64,000 nt of DNA from Phycisphaerales bacterium UBA3190 (lineage in GTDB: Bacteria > Planctomycetota > Phycisphaerae > Phycisphaerales > UBA1924). This document shows, piece after piece, positions 1 to 8,020 of this stretch. Position 1 is the first letter of the stretch; every line of letters begins with the position of its first letter. The translations under genes were made by a program, and so were the position numbers. The notes under the pieces were generated by a model. The model saw only the letters and a program-made list of their open reading frames with translations, did not search any database and had not been told where the DNA came from. The stretch covers positions 387,309 through 451,308 of the forward strand of contig DEXG01000015.1 of the NCBI GenBank assembly GCA_002364005.1, in the 5' to 3' direction.

Positions 1-500
1 CCCGTAATCAGCAGCAACCAGCTCGCGCTGAGCAGGGCCAGCATGGCCACGACCGGGATCGACCAGTGCGCGAGGATGGAGGCGATGTGAGGCCACAGCA
101 CGGCTTGCAGGGGGAGAAAGAGCACCAGCGCATCACGCAGCAGGAACAGCACATGGCTGCCCCGCGGGTGACTCTGTGACAGGCGGACCATGGGCCAGAG
201 CACGAAGAGACCGAGCATCACCATGATCAGCATCGTTCTCGTCGCCGGGCGGGTGATGTCGGGGCTGATCGCGTGTGCCCGGCTCATGCTCGAGAACATG
301 ATGACCGTGGCCCCCATCAGGTAGATCATCCAGAACAAGGCAAGCACCCGCGGCTCGCCGCGTCGGTGCGACCAGTCGGCGTGGCCCTTGGGGGGCTTGC
401 CGAAGATATCACGATCGACCACGCCCGCATCGCTCGGGTGCATGAAGCGTCCTGCTCGCTCGGGCGAGTCGATCTCGATCTGTTCTGGATACTCAGACAT
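1..500 (-). CDS. Integral membrane protein, 3' end outside the window (partial)
   Basis: An open frame starts at ATG 500 and runs off the left edge (166 codons visible). The first ~40 residues are polar and likely cytoplasmic. Four hydrophobic segments follow at about residues 47-66, 80-98, 110-128 and 133-152, so it is a polytopic inner-membrane protein. It starts 15 bp after the stop of the FtsQ-like gene and is probably the next gene of the murC-murB-ddl operon. In a classical division and cell wall cluster this slot holds ftsA, but nothing here resembles an actin-fold ATPase. I do not recognise the family. Confidence 0.6.
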   Translation of the reverse strand, partial: MSEYPEQIEIDSPERAGRFMHPSDAGVVDRDIFGKPPKGHADWSHRRGEPRVLALFWMIYLMGATVIMFSSMSRAHAISPDITRPATRTMLIMVMLGLFVLWPMVRLSQSHPRGSHVLFLLRDALVLFLPLQAVLWPHIASILAHWSIPVVAMLALLSASWLLLIT

Positions 501-515
501 GGTTGTCGACGCGGG

Positions 516-1394
516 TTAGCCGCCCGGGTTGCTGTCGATCATGATATCCTTGCCGCGCAGGTCGACATAGGGCACCCCGCCGTCGATCAGCCCCGCACGC
601 TCGTAGAGCACGCGCAACCGATCGAGCTTCACGCTCGTGTTCTTCTCGCCCGGTCGTTCTCGCCCGGGACCGCCACCCCAGACGACGCGTGTGCCCCGTT
701 TGGTGATGATGCTGATCACGCCCGAATCGGCCCCGCTGCCGAGATCGAAGCCGGCGACCTGCTCGAGCAGGTCGTTTTTGCTCAGTTCCCGCAGGAGCGT
801 GATGCCGTCTTGCAGGTCGGTCCCCATCCACTGCTGCCCGGTCTGAGGCAGCGGCGCGTCGGTATTGGTGAAGTAGTACTGGTTGCTCTGGCCGATCGCG
901 TAATCGAGCGGCAGCACATAGCGATCCCAGTCGATGATTACCTCGCGGCTGCCCACACGAACCGCGGCCGCGGGCACACGCCACGCGGCATCGAGCACGA
1001 TCTGGCCCTCGCTTGTCCAGCGTGCCTCGGGCACCCCACGCACCCAGCCAGAGTTCTGCAGGGTGAGGACCGCTTCCTTGAGCGGCTCAGCGGACAATGC
1101 CTGCCCGCCCTGCACCGCTCGGGCGATCGCGAGGTTCAGACGCTCCTGCTCATGACGGGGCATCCAGACGCTGCCGTCGCTGAGGGTATCCCAGCGGATC
1201 ACCACTTCTGGCGTGCCGGAGACGATGGTCGAAGCCGCTGCTCGATCAAGCTCAGCGACCCCCATCGCGCCCGAGACGAAAACCGCCCCGGCGAGCACGA
1301 CCAATGACGCGCCGATCGCGATGCGTTTGTTGCGTTCAGCAACTTCAGGATCGCGCGTGGTTTTCTTGCGTTTGGTGCTTTTCTTCTTCGCCAT
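516..1394 (-). CDS. ftsQ: FtsQ-like cell division protein (bitopic, POTRA-like)
   Basis: 292 aa from ATG 1394; an upstream in-frame extension to 1508 overlaps ddl and is unlikely. The N-terminus is very basic (MAKKKSTKRKKTTRD), followed by one membrane segment (about residues 24-45), as in FtsQ. The region after it (about 60-135) resembles a POTRA domain, with an LQNSGWVRGV segment and a following WRVPAAAVRVG strand. The C-terminal YVDLRGKDIMID segment matches the end of the FtsQ beta domain. FtsQ links peptidoglycan synthases and late divisome proteins across the membrane. The gene lies 16 bp after ddl, its usual neighbour. Sequence similarity in this family is weak, so the name rests partly on context. 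Confidence 0.55.
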   Translation of the reverse strand: MAKKKSTKRKKTTRDPEVAERNKRIAIGASLVVLAGAVFVSGAMGVAELDRAAASTIVSGTPEVVIRWDTLSDGSVWMPRHEQERLNLAIARAVQGGQALSAEPLKEAVLTLQNSGWVRGVPEARWTSEGQIVLDAAWRVPAAAVRVGSREVIIDWDRYVLPLDYAIGQSNQYYFTNTDAPLPQTGQQWMGTDLQDGITLLRELSKNDLLEQVAGFDLGSGADSGVISIITKRGTRVVWGGGPGRERPGEKNTSVKLDRLRVLYERAGLIDGGVPYVDLRGKDIMIDSNPGG

Positions 1395-1410
1395 CGTGGG
1401 TCCCTGTCTG

Positions 1411-2388
1411 TCAATGAGTCGGGGTCGGGTGGGTCTTGTGCGTGTGGTTGGCCTGGGCGCAGCGTACGAGGTGCGCACAGAGCATCGGCATGGGCAGCCC
1501 GATCGCATCAGCCGCCTGGGGCAGCAGCGAGGTCGGGGTGAAGCCGGGCATGGTGTTGAGTTCGAGCAGGGTCCACGCGTCGTCGGCGCTGAGCAGGAAA
1601 TCGACCCGCGCCAGGTGACGAACGCCGATCGCGTTGCAGAGCGCCAGGGCCTGGGCCTGGATCTCGGCGACCACCCGGTCGGGCAGGTCGGGCCTGACCC
1701 GGTAGACCGTGTCGTTGCGGGTGTACTTGGCCTCGTAGTCGTACACGCCCTCCTTGGGGCTGATCTCGATCAGCGGCAGGGCGATCAGTTCGCCGCCACC
1801 ATGCGGGTCGCTGATGACCGAAGCGGTCAGTTCACGCCCCGGGGTGTAGCGCTCGATCATGGAGACGCGTCTCGGGTGGTGTTTGAGATCAGCATGGATC
1901 TGTTGCTGCGCATCCCGCCAATCGGACTCGGTCTTGCAGATGTACAGCCCCATGCTCGAGCCGTCTTGGACGGGTTTGACAACGATCGGCAGGTCAATCG
2001 GCGACCGGATCACGCCCTCTTTGGTCAGTTTGTCGGTATCGAGCAGGCACGCCTGCGGGGTGTCGATGTCCAGCTGTGCGGCGACGAGCTTGGTTGCCAG
2101 CTTGTCCATCGCCAGACTCGCGGCTGTGAAGCCCGAGCCCACGAACGCGACGCGTGCGCGTTCCAGACGCCCCTGCAGCGAGCCGCCCTCGCCGAACTTG
2201 CCGTGCAAGACGGGGAATATGACATCGGCCTCCCACTGCTGGATCTCGCTGACGGTCGGCTCATCGACGATGAGCAGCTGTGCTTCGAGCCCCGCATCGA
2301 GGCATCCCTGGTGCACGCCCTTGGCGCTGGTGATCGAGATATCCCGCTCGGCATCGGGGCCGCCGCCAAGCACGAGTACGCGAGTCAT
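1411..2388 (-). CDS. ddl: D-alanine--D-alanine ligase
   Basis: 325 aa, ATP-grasp enzyme joining two D-alanines for the peptidoglycan stem peptide in the cytoplasm. Seen directly: an N-terminal GGGPDAERDISITSA loop (the substrate-binding loop of the family, usually GG.S.E...S), the KPVQDGSSMG ATP-binding loop, and the C-terminal metal and substrate segment LELNTMPGFT. The start at 2388 overlaps the murB stop by 4 bases (ATGA), which indicates translational coupling and argues against the much longer upstream frame to 2727. Its neighbours murC and murB catalyse adjacent steps. Confidence 0.93.
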   Translation of the reverse strand: MTRVLVLGGGPDAERDISITSAKGVHQGCLDAGLEAQLLIVDEPTVSEIQQWEADVIFPVLHGKFGEGGSLQGRLERARVAFVGSGFTAASLAMDKLATKLVAAQLDIDTPQACLLDTDKLTKEGVIRSPIDLPIVVKPVQDGSSMGLYICKTESDWRDAQQQIHADLKHHPRRVSMIERYTPGRELTASVISDPHGGGELIALPLIEISPKEGVYDYEAKYTRNDTVYRVRPDLPDRVVAEIQAQALALCNAIGVRHLARVDFLLSADDAWTLLELNTMPGFTPTSLLPQAADAIGLPMPMLCAHLVRCAQANHTHKTHPTPTH

Positions 2389-3311
2389 GAGGCAGGCTCC
2401 TTGTTCTTCGACCAGATCACCAGCTCGGTATCGAGCGAGACACCGAAGCGGTCGAGCACGCGATGGCGGACCTGCTCGATGAGTTCGATGACATGGCTCG
2501 CCCGGGCATCGGCGCTGGTGGTGATGAAGTTGGCGTGGACCTGCGAGACGCTCGCCCCTCCCACGCTCAGGCCCTTGCAGCCCGTCCGGTCGATGAGCAT
2601 GCCCGCGCTGACCCGCTGCCCGGCTTCGGCGATGTCTTCGATCGGTTCGATCAGGGTCGGGTTCTTGAAGACGCACCCGGCGGACTTGTCGCCCAGGGGT
2701 TGGGACTGGGCCTTGTACTTCATGCACTCGGCTCGCGATCGGGCGATCTCGTCGGGGTCGCCCGGCTCAAGCTGCAGCACGACGCCGGTGATGATCAGGT
2801 GGTTGAGCAGTGATTGGCGGTAGCCGAAGTCGATGCTGACGCGGTCGTAGGCGTGGGTGCGACCGGCCCGATCGATCGCCTCGACCTGCACGATGAACTG
2901 GGAAAGCTCGCCGAAGGCACCGCCGGCGTTCATGATGACCGCCCCGCCGAGCGTCGCGGGGATCCCCGCGAGCTTTTCGAGCCCACCAAGCCCCGATCGC
3001 ACGCAGCGATTGATGAGCCCGGGCAGTGCTACGCCCGCGCCGGCGTGCACGAGCCCGGTTTTCTCGTCGATCTGGCAATCGGTGAACGCGCCCTGCTGCA
3101 GCGAAACGACCAGGTCAGTGATTCCGTCATCGTCAACCAACAAGTTCGCGCCCTCGCCCAGCACACGCAGCTCGTCATCAAGCTCCAGGCAATGCCGAAG
3201 CTCCTCGCCCATCGTCGGGCGGGCCAGACGCTGTGCCCCCCCGCCGATGTGGAACCAGGTCGAGATCGGCGCGTTGTGCTCAATATGCAGCTGATCGAAG
3301 GCCGTGCTCAC
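2385..3311 (-). CDS. murB: UDP-N-acetylenolpyruvoylglucosamine reductase
   Basis: 308 aa FAD enzyme that reduces UDP-GlcNAc-enolpyruvate to UDP-MurNAc. The FAD-binding domain shows GEGANLLVDDDG and the IPATLGGAVIMNAGG signature (about residue 120). GYRQSLL follows the FAD half. The catalytic acid segment reads SAGCVFKNP, with Cys where many MurBs have Ser; both occur in the family. VHANFITT is the conserved C-terminal motif. The gene overlaps murC upstream by 4 bases and ddl downstream by 4 bases, so the three cell-wall genes are translationally coupled. Confidence 0.94.
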   Translation of the reverse strand: MSTAFDQLHIEHNAPISTWFHIGGGAQRLARPTMGEELRHCLELDDELRVLGEGANLLVDDDGITDLVVSLQQGAFTDCQIDEKTGLVHAGAGVALPGLINRCVRSGLGGLEKLAGIPATLGGAVIMNAGGAFGELSQFIVQVEAIDRAGRTHAYDRVSIDFGYRQSLLNHLIITGVVLQLEPGDPDEIARSRAECMKYKAQSQPLGDKSAGCVFKNPTLIEPIEDIAEAGQRVSAGMLIDRTGCKGLSVGGASVSQVHANFITTSADARASHVIELIEQVRHRVLDRFGVSLDTELVIWSKNKEPAS

Positions 3312-4822
3312 GCGATGCCCCCCTGGAGATACCCGCGGCCGATCTTCCAGACCGGCCCAGCCCCCATCACCACGAGCAGGTCGCCCGGTCGGCAGAGGTT
3401 CTCAAGCTGCTCGATGATCGCCTCGAACGGGTAGAGGTGCATTGCACGCACGCTCTTGGCCCGCAGTCGATCGACCAGGTCGGCGCTGCTGACCTTGTGC
3501 TTCTCGATCTCCGAGTCACGCACGAAGTAGATATGGGGGACGATCACGATGTCGGCATGCTCGAAGCTCTTGGCGAACTCGTCGAGGAAGAACCGCGTCC
3601 GCGAGTGCTGATGGGGCTGGAACACGCAGATCAGCCGCCCGCCCTGGGCATGGGGCTGCTCGCGCTGGGCCAATGCCCGCAGTGTCGCGTCGATCTCGGT
3701 CGGGTGGTGCCCGTAGTCGTCGTAGACACGCACGCCGTCGCGAGTGCCCAGCAGTTGGAGGCGTCGGTCGAGCCCCATGAAGGCGCAGAGTGAGCGGGCC
3801 AACGCCTCCGGCTCGGCTCCGGCGCTGCGGCCCAAGGCGAAGGCCAGGGCGGAGTTGAACGCGTTGTGCTCGCCGGGCATGGTGAGTTCCCACTGGTACT
3901 CGCTGCCGTCGGGCTCTCGGACCCGGACCTCGCCCGTGGTGGGCTCGTGCATCACCACCCAGTCGGCGGCCGGGTTGAACCCGATCGTTTCGACCGCGCA
4001 CGAAACGCCCGCGGTGACTTCGCGCCGGTGTGCCCCGTCGTGGGCGATGATCAGCTTGCCCCCCTGATCGGCGGGAGCGATGAGGCGGGCGAACTCGGCG
4101 AAGGCCTCGACGACCGCGTCGAGCGAGCCGTAGATATCGAGGTGGTCCGCTTCGATCGAGGCGATCGAGGCGATGGTTGGTCGCAGGTGGTGGAAGGAGC
4201 GGTTGAACTCGCATGCTTCTGCGAGCAGCAGCCCGGGCTGATGGGTGCGTGGCCCGCTCGGGATCTCGTCGCTGCCGACGCGGTAGCCCACGGGTGCCTC
4301 GCCGGGCTTGAGGGCGCCGTTGCTCAGCTGCGAGCAGGTCGCGCCGACAATGACCGATGGGTCGAGCCCGGCGTCGGTCAGGGCGCAGCCGAGCATGGCG
4401 GTTGTGGTTGATTTGCCGTGCGTGCCGGCGACGGCGATGCCCGTGTGCCCGCGCATGCACACGCCCAGGGCCTCGGGGTAGGTGATGATCTCGAGCCCGC
4501 GTGCGGCGGCCTCGACCATGATGGGGTGATCGTGTTTGACGGCCGCGGACGCGATGACGACGCGGGTGTCGTCGGGGAGTTCGCTGGGCTGCTCTTCGAA
4601 TCCAACGCTGATGCCCGAATCCTGCAGAAGCTGGGTCACGGGGGATGGGGTTGAGTCGCAGCCGCGGATCGTGAGCCCGGCGTCGTGCATCAGGCGTGCC
4701 AGTGCGGACATGCCGCACCCGCCGATGCCGATCATGAACGGGCGATCGCACCCCAGCGCTTCGCTGAGCGTGCGGGTACGGCGATCGGTCGAGATGTTCG
4801 ATGGTTTGGGCGTTTTCACCAT
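3308..4822 (-). CDS. murC: UDP-N-acetylmuramate--L-alanine ligase
   Basis: 504 aa Mur ligase adding the first L-alanine to UDP-MurNAc. Domain 1 starts with IGIGGCGMSALARLMHDAG, the UDP-binding Rossmann motif typical of MurC. Domain 2 holds the ATP loop VAGTHGKSTTTAMLG. Domain 3 holds YDDYGHHPTEI, diagnostic of the family. It is the first gene of the minus-strand cell-wall operon (murC, murB, ddl, ftsQ-like). The intergenic space upstream to the M16-like gene is only 55 bp, so readthrough from that gene is possible. Confidence 0.95.
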   Translation of the reverse strand: MVKTPKPSNISTDRRTRTLSEALGCDRPFMIGIGGCGMSALARLMHDAGLTIRGCDSTPSPVTQLLQDSGISVGFEEQPSELPDDTRVVIASAAVKHDHPIMVEAAARGLEIITYPEALGVCMRGHTGIAVAGTHGKSTTTAMLGCALTDAGLDPSVIVGATCSQLSNGALKPGEAPVGYRVGSDEIPSGPRTHQPGLLLAEACEFNRSFHHLRPTIASIASIEADHLDIYGSLDAVVEAFAEFARLIAPADQGGKLIIAHDGAHRREVTAGVSCAVETIGFNPAADWVVMHEPTTGEVRVREPDGSEYQWELTMPGEHNAFNSALAFALGRSAGAEPEALARSLCAFMGLDRRLQLLGTRDGVRVYDDYGHHPTEIDATLRALAQREQPHAQGGRLICVFQPHQHSRTRFFLDEFAKSFEHADIVIVPHIYFVRDSEIEKHKVSSADLVDRLRAKSVRAMHLYPFEAIIEQLENLCRPGDLLVVMGAGPVWKIGRGYLQGGIA

Positions 4823-4877
4823 ACGAGCATATCGTCAAAGCCCGCCCCGGCACACCACAAACACCAGTCCTGTTTGC

Positions 4878-6131
4878 TCACCCGCAGCTGGGGGCGTTGA
4901 GCGCGTTTGGGCCAAGGGTCTGGATGGTCAGCTGCCCAAGATCCCGGCGTCGGAGGTAGGCGTTGAGCTCATCCAGCGTGACCGAGCTGAGTCGATCGAC
5001 GATCTCTTCGAGGGATCGCACGCGCCCGAGATTGATCTGGTCGGCTGCAATGGCACCGGCGCGAGCGCTGGTTGACTCGCCGGCGAAGATCAGCTTGCTC
5101 TTGAGCCCTGTGAGCGAGCGGGAGAGCTCGTCCTGGGTGACATCACCCGCGTTGATGCGTTGGATCTCGTTGTGCAGGACATCGAGTGACTCTTGGGCGC
5201 GTTCGGGAGTGGTCCCGACATAGTTCGATACGACGCCCCGATCCTTGTCGGCCCGGTAGCTGCTGGACACAGCGTAGCAGAGCCCACGCTTCTCCCGCAC
5301 CTCGGTGAACAGGCGACCGGACATGCCGCCCGAGAGCACGGCGATCGTCAGCTTCTCCAGGTGCGCATCATCGTGGCCCTGGCTCGGCCCGTCGTGCACG
5401 ATGAGGATCTGCACCTGTGACGAGTCATCGTCGAGGTGCGCGTAGCCACGCGGCGGCGGCCCCTGAATCGAGGGCATATCGACGCGTCCTTCCCAGTCGG
5501 CGCACGCGGTGCCGATCTTCTCAACGAGCGCATCATGATCGACATCACCAGCCGCGGAGAGCACGGTTCCTCCTGGGCGGGTGTTGTGTGTCCACCACGA
5601 GACGAGCGTGTCGCGTGTCAGCGAAGCGATCCCCTCGGCGGTTCCCAGCGTGCTCCGGTTGTACGGCGCGGGAAGGTGGCGTTCTCGCGCGGCCAGTGCG
5701 GCGCGGTGCTGCGGGTCGTCTGCGAGCGAGGCCACACCCTGCATCGCCAGTTCCTGCGCGGGCGCGAACGATTCATCTGCCATGCGTGGGCGTCTGACGA
5801 TATCCATGAGCATTGGCAGCGCGTCATCGACTCGATGCCCGAGCGTGGTCACGCTCAGCTGCATGTACCGGATGCCGTTCTCGATGCTCCGCAGTGCGCC
5901 GGCGCGATCGAATGCGTCGGCTTGTTGGCGCGAATCGAGTTCTCCTGCGCCGCGCATGAGCATCTCCGAGCACACACTCGACGCGCCCAAATTGTGGATA
6001 TCTTCGAACACCGCGCCTGAAGGGATCATGCAGCGCAACGCGGCGGACTGCATGCCGCTGACGCGTTCGGTTACGAGTACGAGCCCGTTGTCGAATGTGT
6101 GCACGCGTGTGTTGTTCTGATCGTCGTTCAT
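4878..6131 (-). CDS. M16-family peptidase homologue lacking the zinc site (probable pseudo-enzyme)
   Basis: 417 aa with the two-domain M16B layout. In active members the inverted zinc motif HxxEH sits in a GxAHFLEHMLFKG context near residue 50; here the aligned stretch reads GASSVCSEMLMRG, so both His and the catalytic Glu are gone. The downstream third metal ligand Glu is also not seen. The second domain is well kept, with FTEVREKRGLCYAVSSSY, the R/Y substrate-binding pair typical of M16 beta subunits. M16 enzymes often act as pairs of one active and one inactive subunit. No active partner is in the window, so a partner encoded elsewhere or a chaperone-like role is inferred. Confidence 0.75.
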   Translation of the reverse strand: MNDDQNNTRVHTFDNGLVLVTERVSGMQSAALRCMIPSGAVFEDIHNLGASSVCSEMLMRGAGELDSRQQADAFDRAGALRSIENGIRYMQLSVTTLGHRVDDALPMLMDIVRRPRMADESFAPAQELAMQGVASLADDPQHRAALAARERHLPAPYNRSTLGTAEGIASLTRDTLVSWWTHNTRPGGTVLSAAGDVDHDALVEKIGTACADWEGRVDMPSIQGPPPRGYAHLDDDSSQVQILIVHDGPSQGHDDAHLEKLTIAVLSGGMSGRLFTEVREKRGLCYAVSSSYRADKDRGVVSNYVGTTPERAQESLDVLHNEIQRINAGDVTQDELSRSLTGLKSKLIFAGESTSARAGAIAADQINLGRVRSLEEIVDRLSSVTLDELNAYLRRRDLGQLTIQTLGPNALNAPSCG

Positions 6132-6629
6132 GCTTGCTCCAGTTGATCGCGCGTCGTTCTTTCGATCGCGTGTTGTGTAGACGAATCATTGCCCCTGAGC
6201 ACAGGCTGACGCGCGATCGCGACGAAGATTTTGGAGACCCATGTCGCAAAACTGTCGTGATCTTGTCGCGATTGCGCCACGAACTGCACCGAAACGGTGC
6301 ACAACACGCTCTTGCGGGTGATTTGTTGAATGATCGAAACGGCGCGCATGGTTGGGCATGGGGTTCGTCTTCTGCGCGGCTGCCGATCGCGTGCACAGCG
6401 CGCACCTTCACGCGCCAAGTCTGATGTTTCGGCGCACGATCAACGCGCACGACTTGGAGTCTGAATACGCGCGTCGGGTTATCGCACTCGGCATTGATGA
6501 TGAAGAGTTCTTGTGCTGAACGCGTGCATCGCGCGCAATCGGTTTGTATCCTGAAGCGTGAGATGGCGCAAGGTTCGCGCCGATCTTGTAGAAAATAAAT
6601 GGAATGCACCGATGTGTTTTCCAGTTTGT
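6132..6629. other. Intergenic region without a credible gene
   Basis: About 500 bp between the M16-like gene (minus) and the histone-like gene (plus). Base composition is visibly less GC-rich than the coding sequence around it, and the short frames across it have no coding character. It must contain the promoter of the minus-strand M16-like gene and possibly regulatory sequence for the plus-strand gene. I see no convincing RNA gene in it. Confidence 0.5.
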
Positions 6630-6658
6630 TTGACAAGCGTTTGCAGTGAGTCGATATT
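6630..6658 (+). promoter_or_regulatory. Sigma70-type promoter of the histone H1-like gene
   Basis: A perfect -35 TTGACA (6630-6635), a 17-bp spacer and a -10 GATATT (6653-6658, four of six consensus bases) lie about 60 bp before the ATG at 6717. The predicted transcript start is near 6665. The ribosome site AACGAGGAGA (6701-6710) follows. Confidence 0.6.
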
Positions 6659-6716
6659 CAGCGTGAACAATCGGCTTCGAATCGAAGCACACTTCGGACC
6701 AACGAGGAGACTCGAC

Positions 6717-7169
6717 ATGGCAAAGAAAAAAGCCACCCGTAAGAAAGCAACCAAGAAAAAAGCGACTCGTAAAAAAGCCGCCAAGAAGACCACCAAGAAG
6801 AAGGCCACGCGCAAGAAGGCCGCCAAGAAGACCACGCGTAAGAAAGCCACCAAGAAGAAGGCTACACGCAAGAAGGCCGCGAAGAAGACCACTCGCAAGA
6901 AGGCGACGAAGAAAAAGGCCACCAAGAAAAAAGCCACCAAGAAGAAGGCAACGAAGAAGAAAGCGACCAAGAAAAAGGCCACCAAGAAGAAGGCCACTCG
7001 CAAGAAGGCCACAAAGAAGAAGGCCACAAAGAAAAAAGCCACTAAGAAGAAGGCTACAAAGAAAAAGGCCACTCGCAAGAAGGCCACCAAGAAGAAAGCC
7101 ACCAAGAAGAAGGCTGCCAAGAAGACCGCAAAGAAGAAGGCCACCCGCCGTCGCGCCACCAAGCGCTGA
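6717..7169 (+). CDS. Lysine-rich histone H1-like DNA-binding protein
   Basis: 150 aa composed almost entirely of K, A, T and R in tandem KKATKKKATRKKA-type units, like the eukaryotic histone H1 tail and bacterial Hc1/AlgP-type proteins. Such proteins bind and compact DNA nonspecifically; that role is inferred from composition. Start at ATG 6717 is set by GAGGAG about 8 bases upstream; in-frame codons before it do not share the composition. The DNA itself is a degenerate tandem repeat of 12-15 bp units. It is a single-gene unit with its own promoter and a strong terminator. The repeats are a likely place for unit-number changes between strains. Confidence 0.85.
   Translation: MAKKKATRKKATKKKATRKKAAKKTTKKKATRKKAAKKTTRKKATKKKATRKKAAKKTTRKKATKKKATKKKATKKKATKKKATKKKATKKKATRKKATKKKATKKKATKKKATKKKATRKKATKKKATKKKAAKKTAKKKATRRRATKR
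6720..7140 (+). repeat. Degenerate tandem repeat inside the histone-like gene
   Basis: The coding DNA is built from units close to AAGAAGGCCACC and AAGAAAGCCACC, with AAG/AAA and codon third-position changes. Repeats differ mainly at synonymous sites, so the protein repeat is under selection. Slippage or recombination would change length in whole codons. Confidence 0.75.
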
Positions 7170-7229
7170 TCGCAGGCCTTACGAGACGGGTGAATCGTTG
7201 GCCCGCTCGATACAAACCACTGCAAGCGT

Positions 7230-7263
7230 ACGGAGCCGATCGTCAGATCGGCTCCGTTCTTTT
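7230..7263 (+). terminator. Intrinsic terminator after the histone-like gene
   Basis: A perfect 12-bp stem, ACGGAGCCGATC (7230-7241) with GATCGGCTCCGT (7246-7257), a 4-base loop GTCA, then TTCTTTT. It lies 60 bp past the stop of the histone-like gene. Confidence 0.9.
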
Positions 7264-7291
7264 ATGCATCGTTGACCATCAGGACCGTTGT

Positions 7292-7777
7292 TCAGGCGGC
7301 CGGGCGGTTCTTCATGAACCGATCCACCAGTTCCACATCCGCACCCGGGAGCGGGTAATGCGTCTCGAGCCCGCGGCGCAGGCAGTCGAGATCGCAGATC
7401 GCGAAGGTGCACAGCTCTGAGATGCGCCAGCCGACGAATCGCAGGGCCCGTGCGAGCGTCTCGCGTGAGGCCACCATCTGGATCTCGTCGTCATGGCTGG
7501 CGACGGGGATGAACCCGAACTGCCACGCCTGGCGTTTGGAGACCAGCCCGAGCACATCCTCTTGGATCTCGATGTCTGCGGGATCGATGCGTTGGGCGAT
7601 CATCGCGTACTGAGCGGCCCAGGCCTGCTCGATCGCGCTGGGATCGACATGGAAGCGTTCCTCCGCGATCAGACCAAACGGTCGCCCGGATTCACGCTGG
7701 ATCTCCAGGATCTCGCCCTGCTGCTCCGAAGTCAGCACGCCCTGCAAGACCAATAACTCACCAAGCCGAATGCTCAT
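7292..7777 (-). CDS. MshEN / GspE-N-terminal-like domain protein
   Basis: 161 aa. The first ~150 residues resemble the N-terminal domain of type II secretion and pilus ATPases (GspE/PilB, MshEN): IRLGELLVLQGVLTSEQ, a QRESGRPFGLI turn, and a second half with LVSKRQAWQFGFIPVA. The ATPase domain is absent. In other proteins MshEN domains can bind cyclic di-GMP; whether this one does is unknown. ATG 7777 is preceded by GGGGAGAG at a good distance, so the longer frame to 7924 is rejected. The gene stands alone. Confidence 0.6.
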   Translation of the reverse strand: MSIRLGELLVLQGVLTSEQQGEILEIQRESGRPFGLIAEERFHVDPSAIEQAWAAQYAMIAQRIDPADIEIQEDVLGLVSKRQAWQFGFIPVASHDDEIQMVASRETLARALRFVGWRISELCTFAICDLDCLRRGLETHYPLPGADVELVDRFMKNRPAA

Positions 7778-8020
7778 GGTTCTCTCCCCGATCCCGGCGA
7801 ACAACGCCGAGCGATGACTGACACACAGATCGGAAACACCCGCCCGGCGATCGACCGGGGACCTCACGATTCGTGTGTTTTTGCGCGCCCACGCGGCACG
7901 GTCGAACCAGCCCGCACACGACACCCCCCGAGAACCGATCAGGCGAAAAAACCTCGATGTTTGCTCGCATCGAACAAGGCACAGCCATGCACGCGGTCCG
8001 GGAATACGCGCACAACCCTG

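Noticed and set aside
273..1307. 344-aa open frame on the plus strand
   Set aside because: Antisense to the FtsQ-like and membrane-protein genes; no recognisable motif and no ribosome site.
6720..7140. Regular repeats that could suggest a CRISPR-like or minisatellite array
   Set aside because: Units are 12-15 bp, have no unique spacers, and encode a continuous Lys-rich protein.
6479..7225. Long minus-strand frame rich in Phe, Ala and Val repeats (looks like a membrane protein)
   Set aside because: It is the antisense of the AAG/GCC repeats of the histone-like gene. The plus strand has a promoter, ribosome site and terminator; the minus frame has none.
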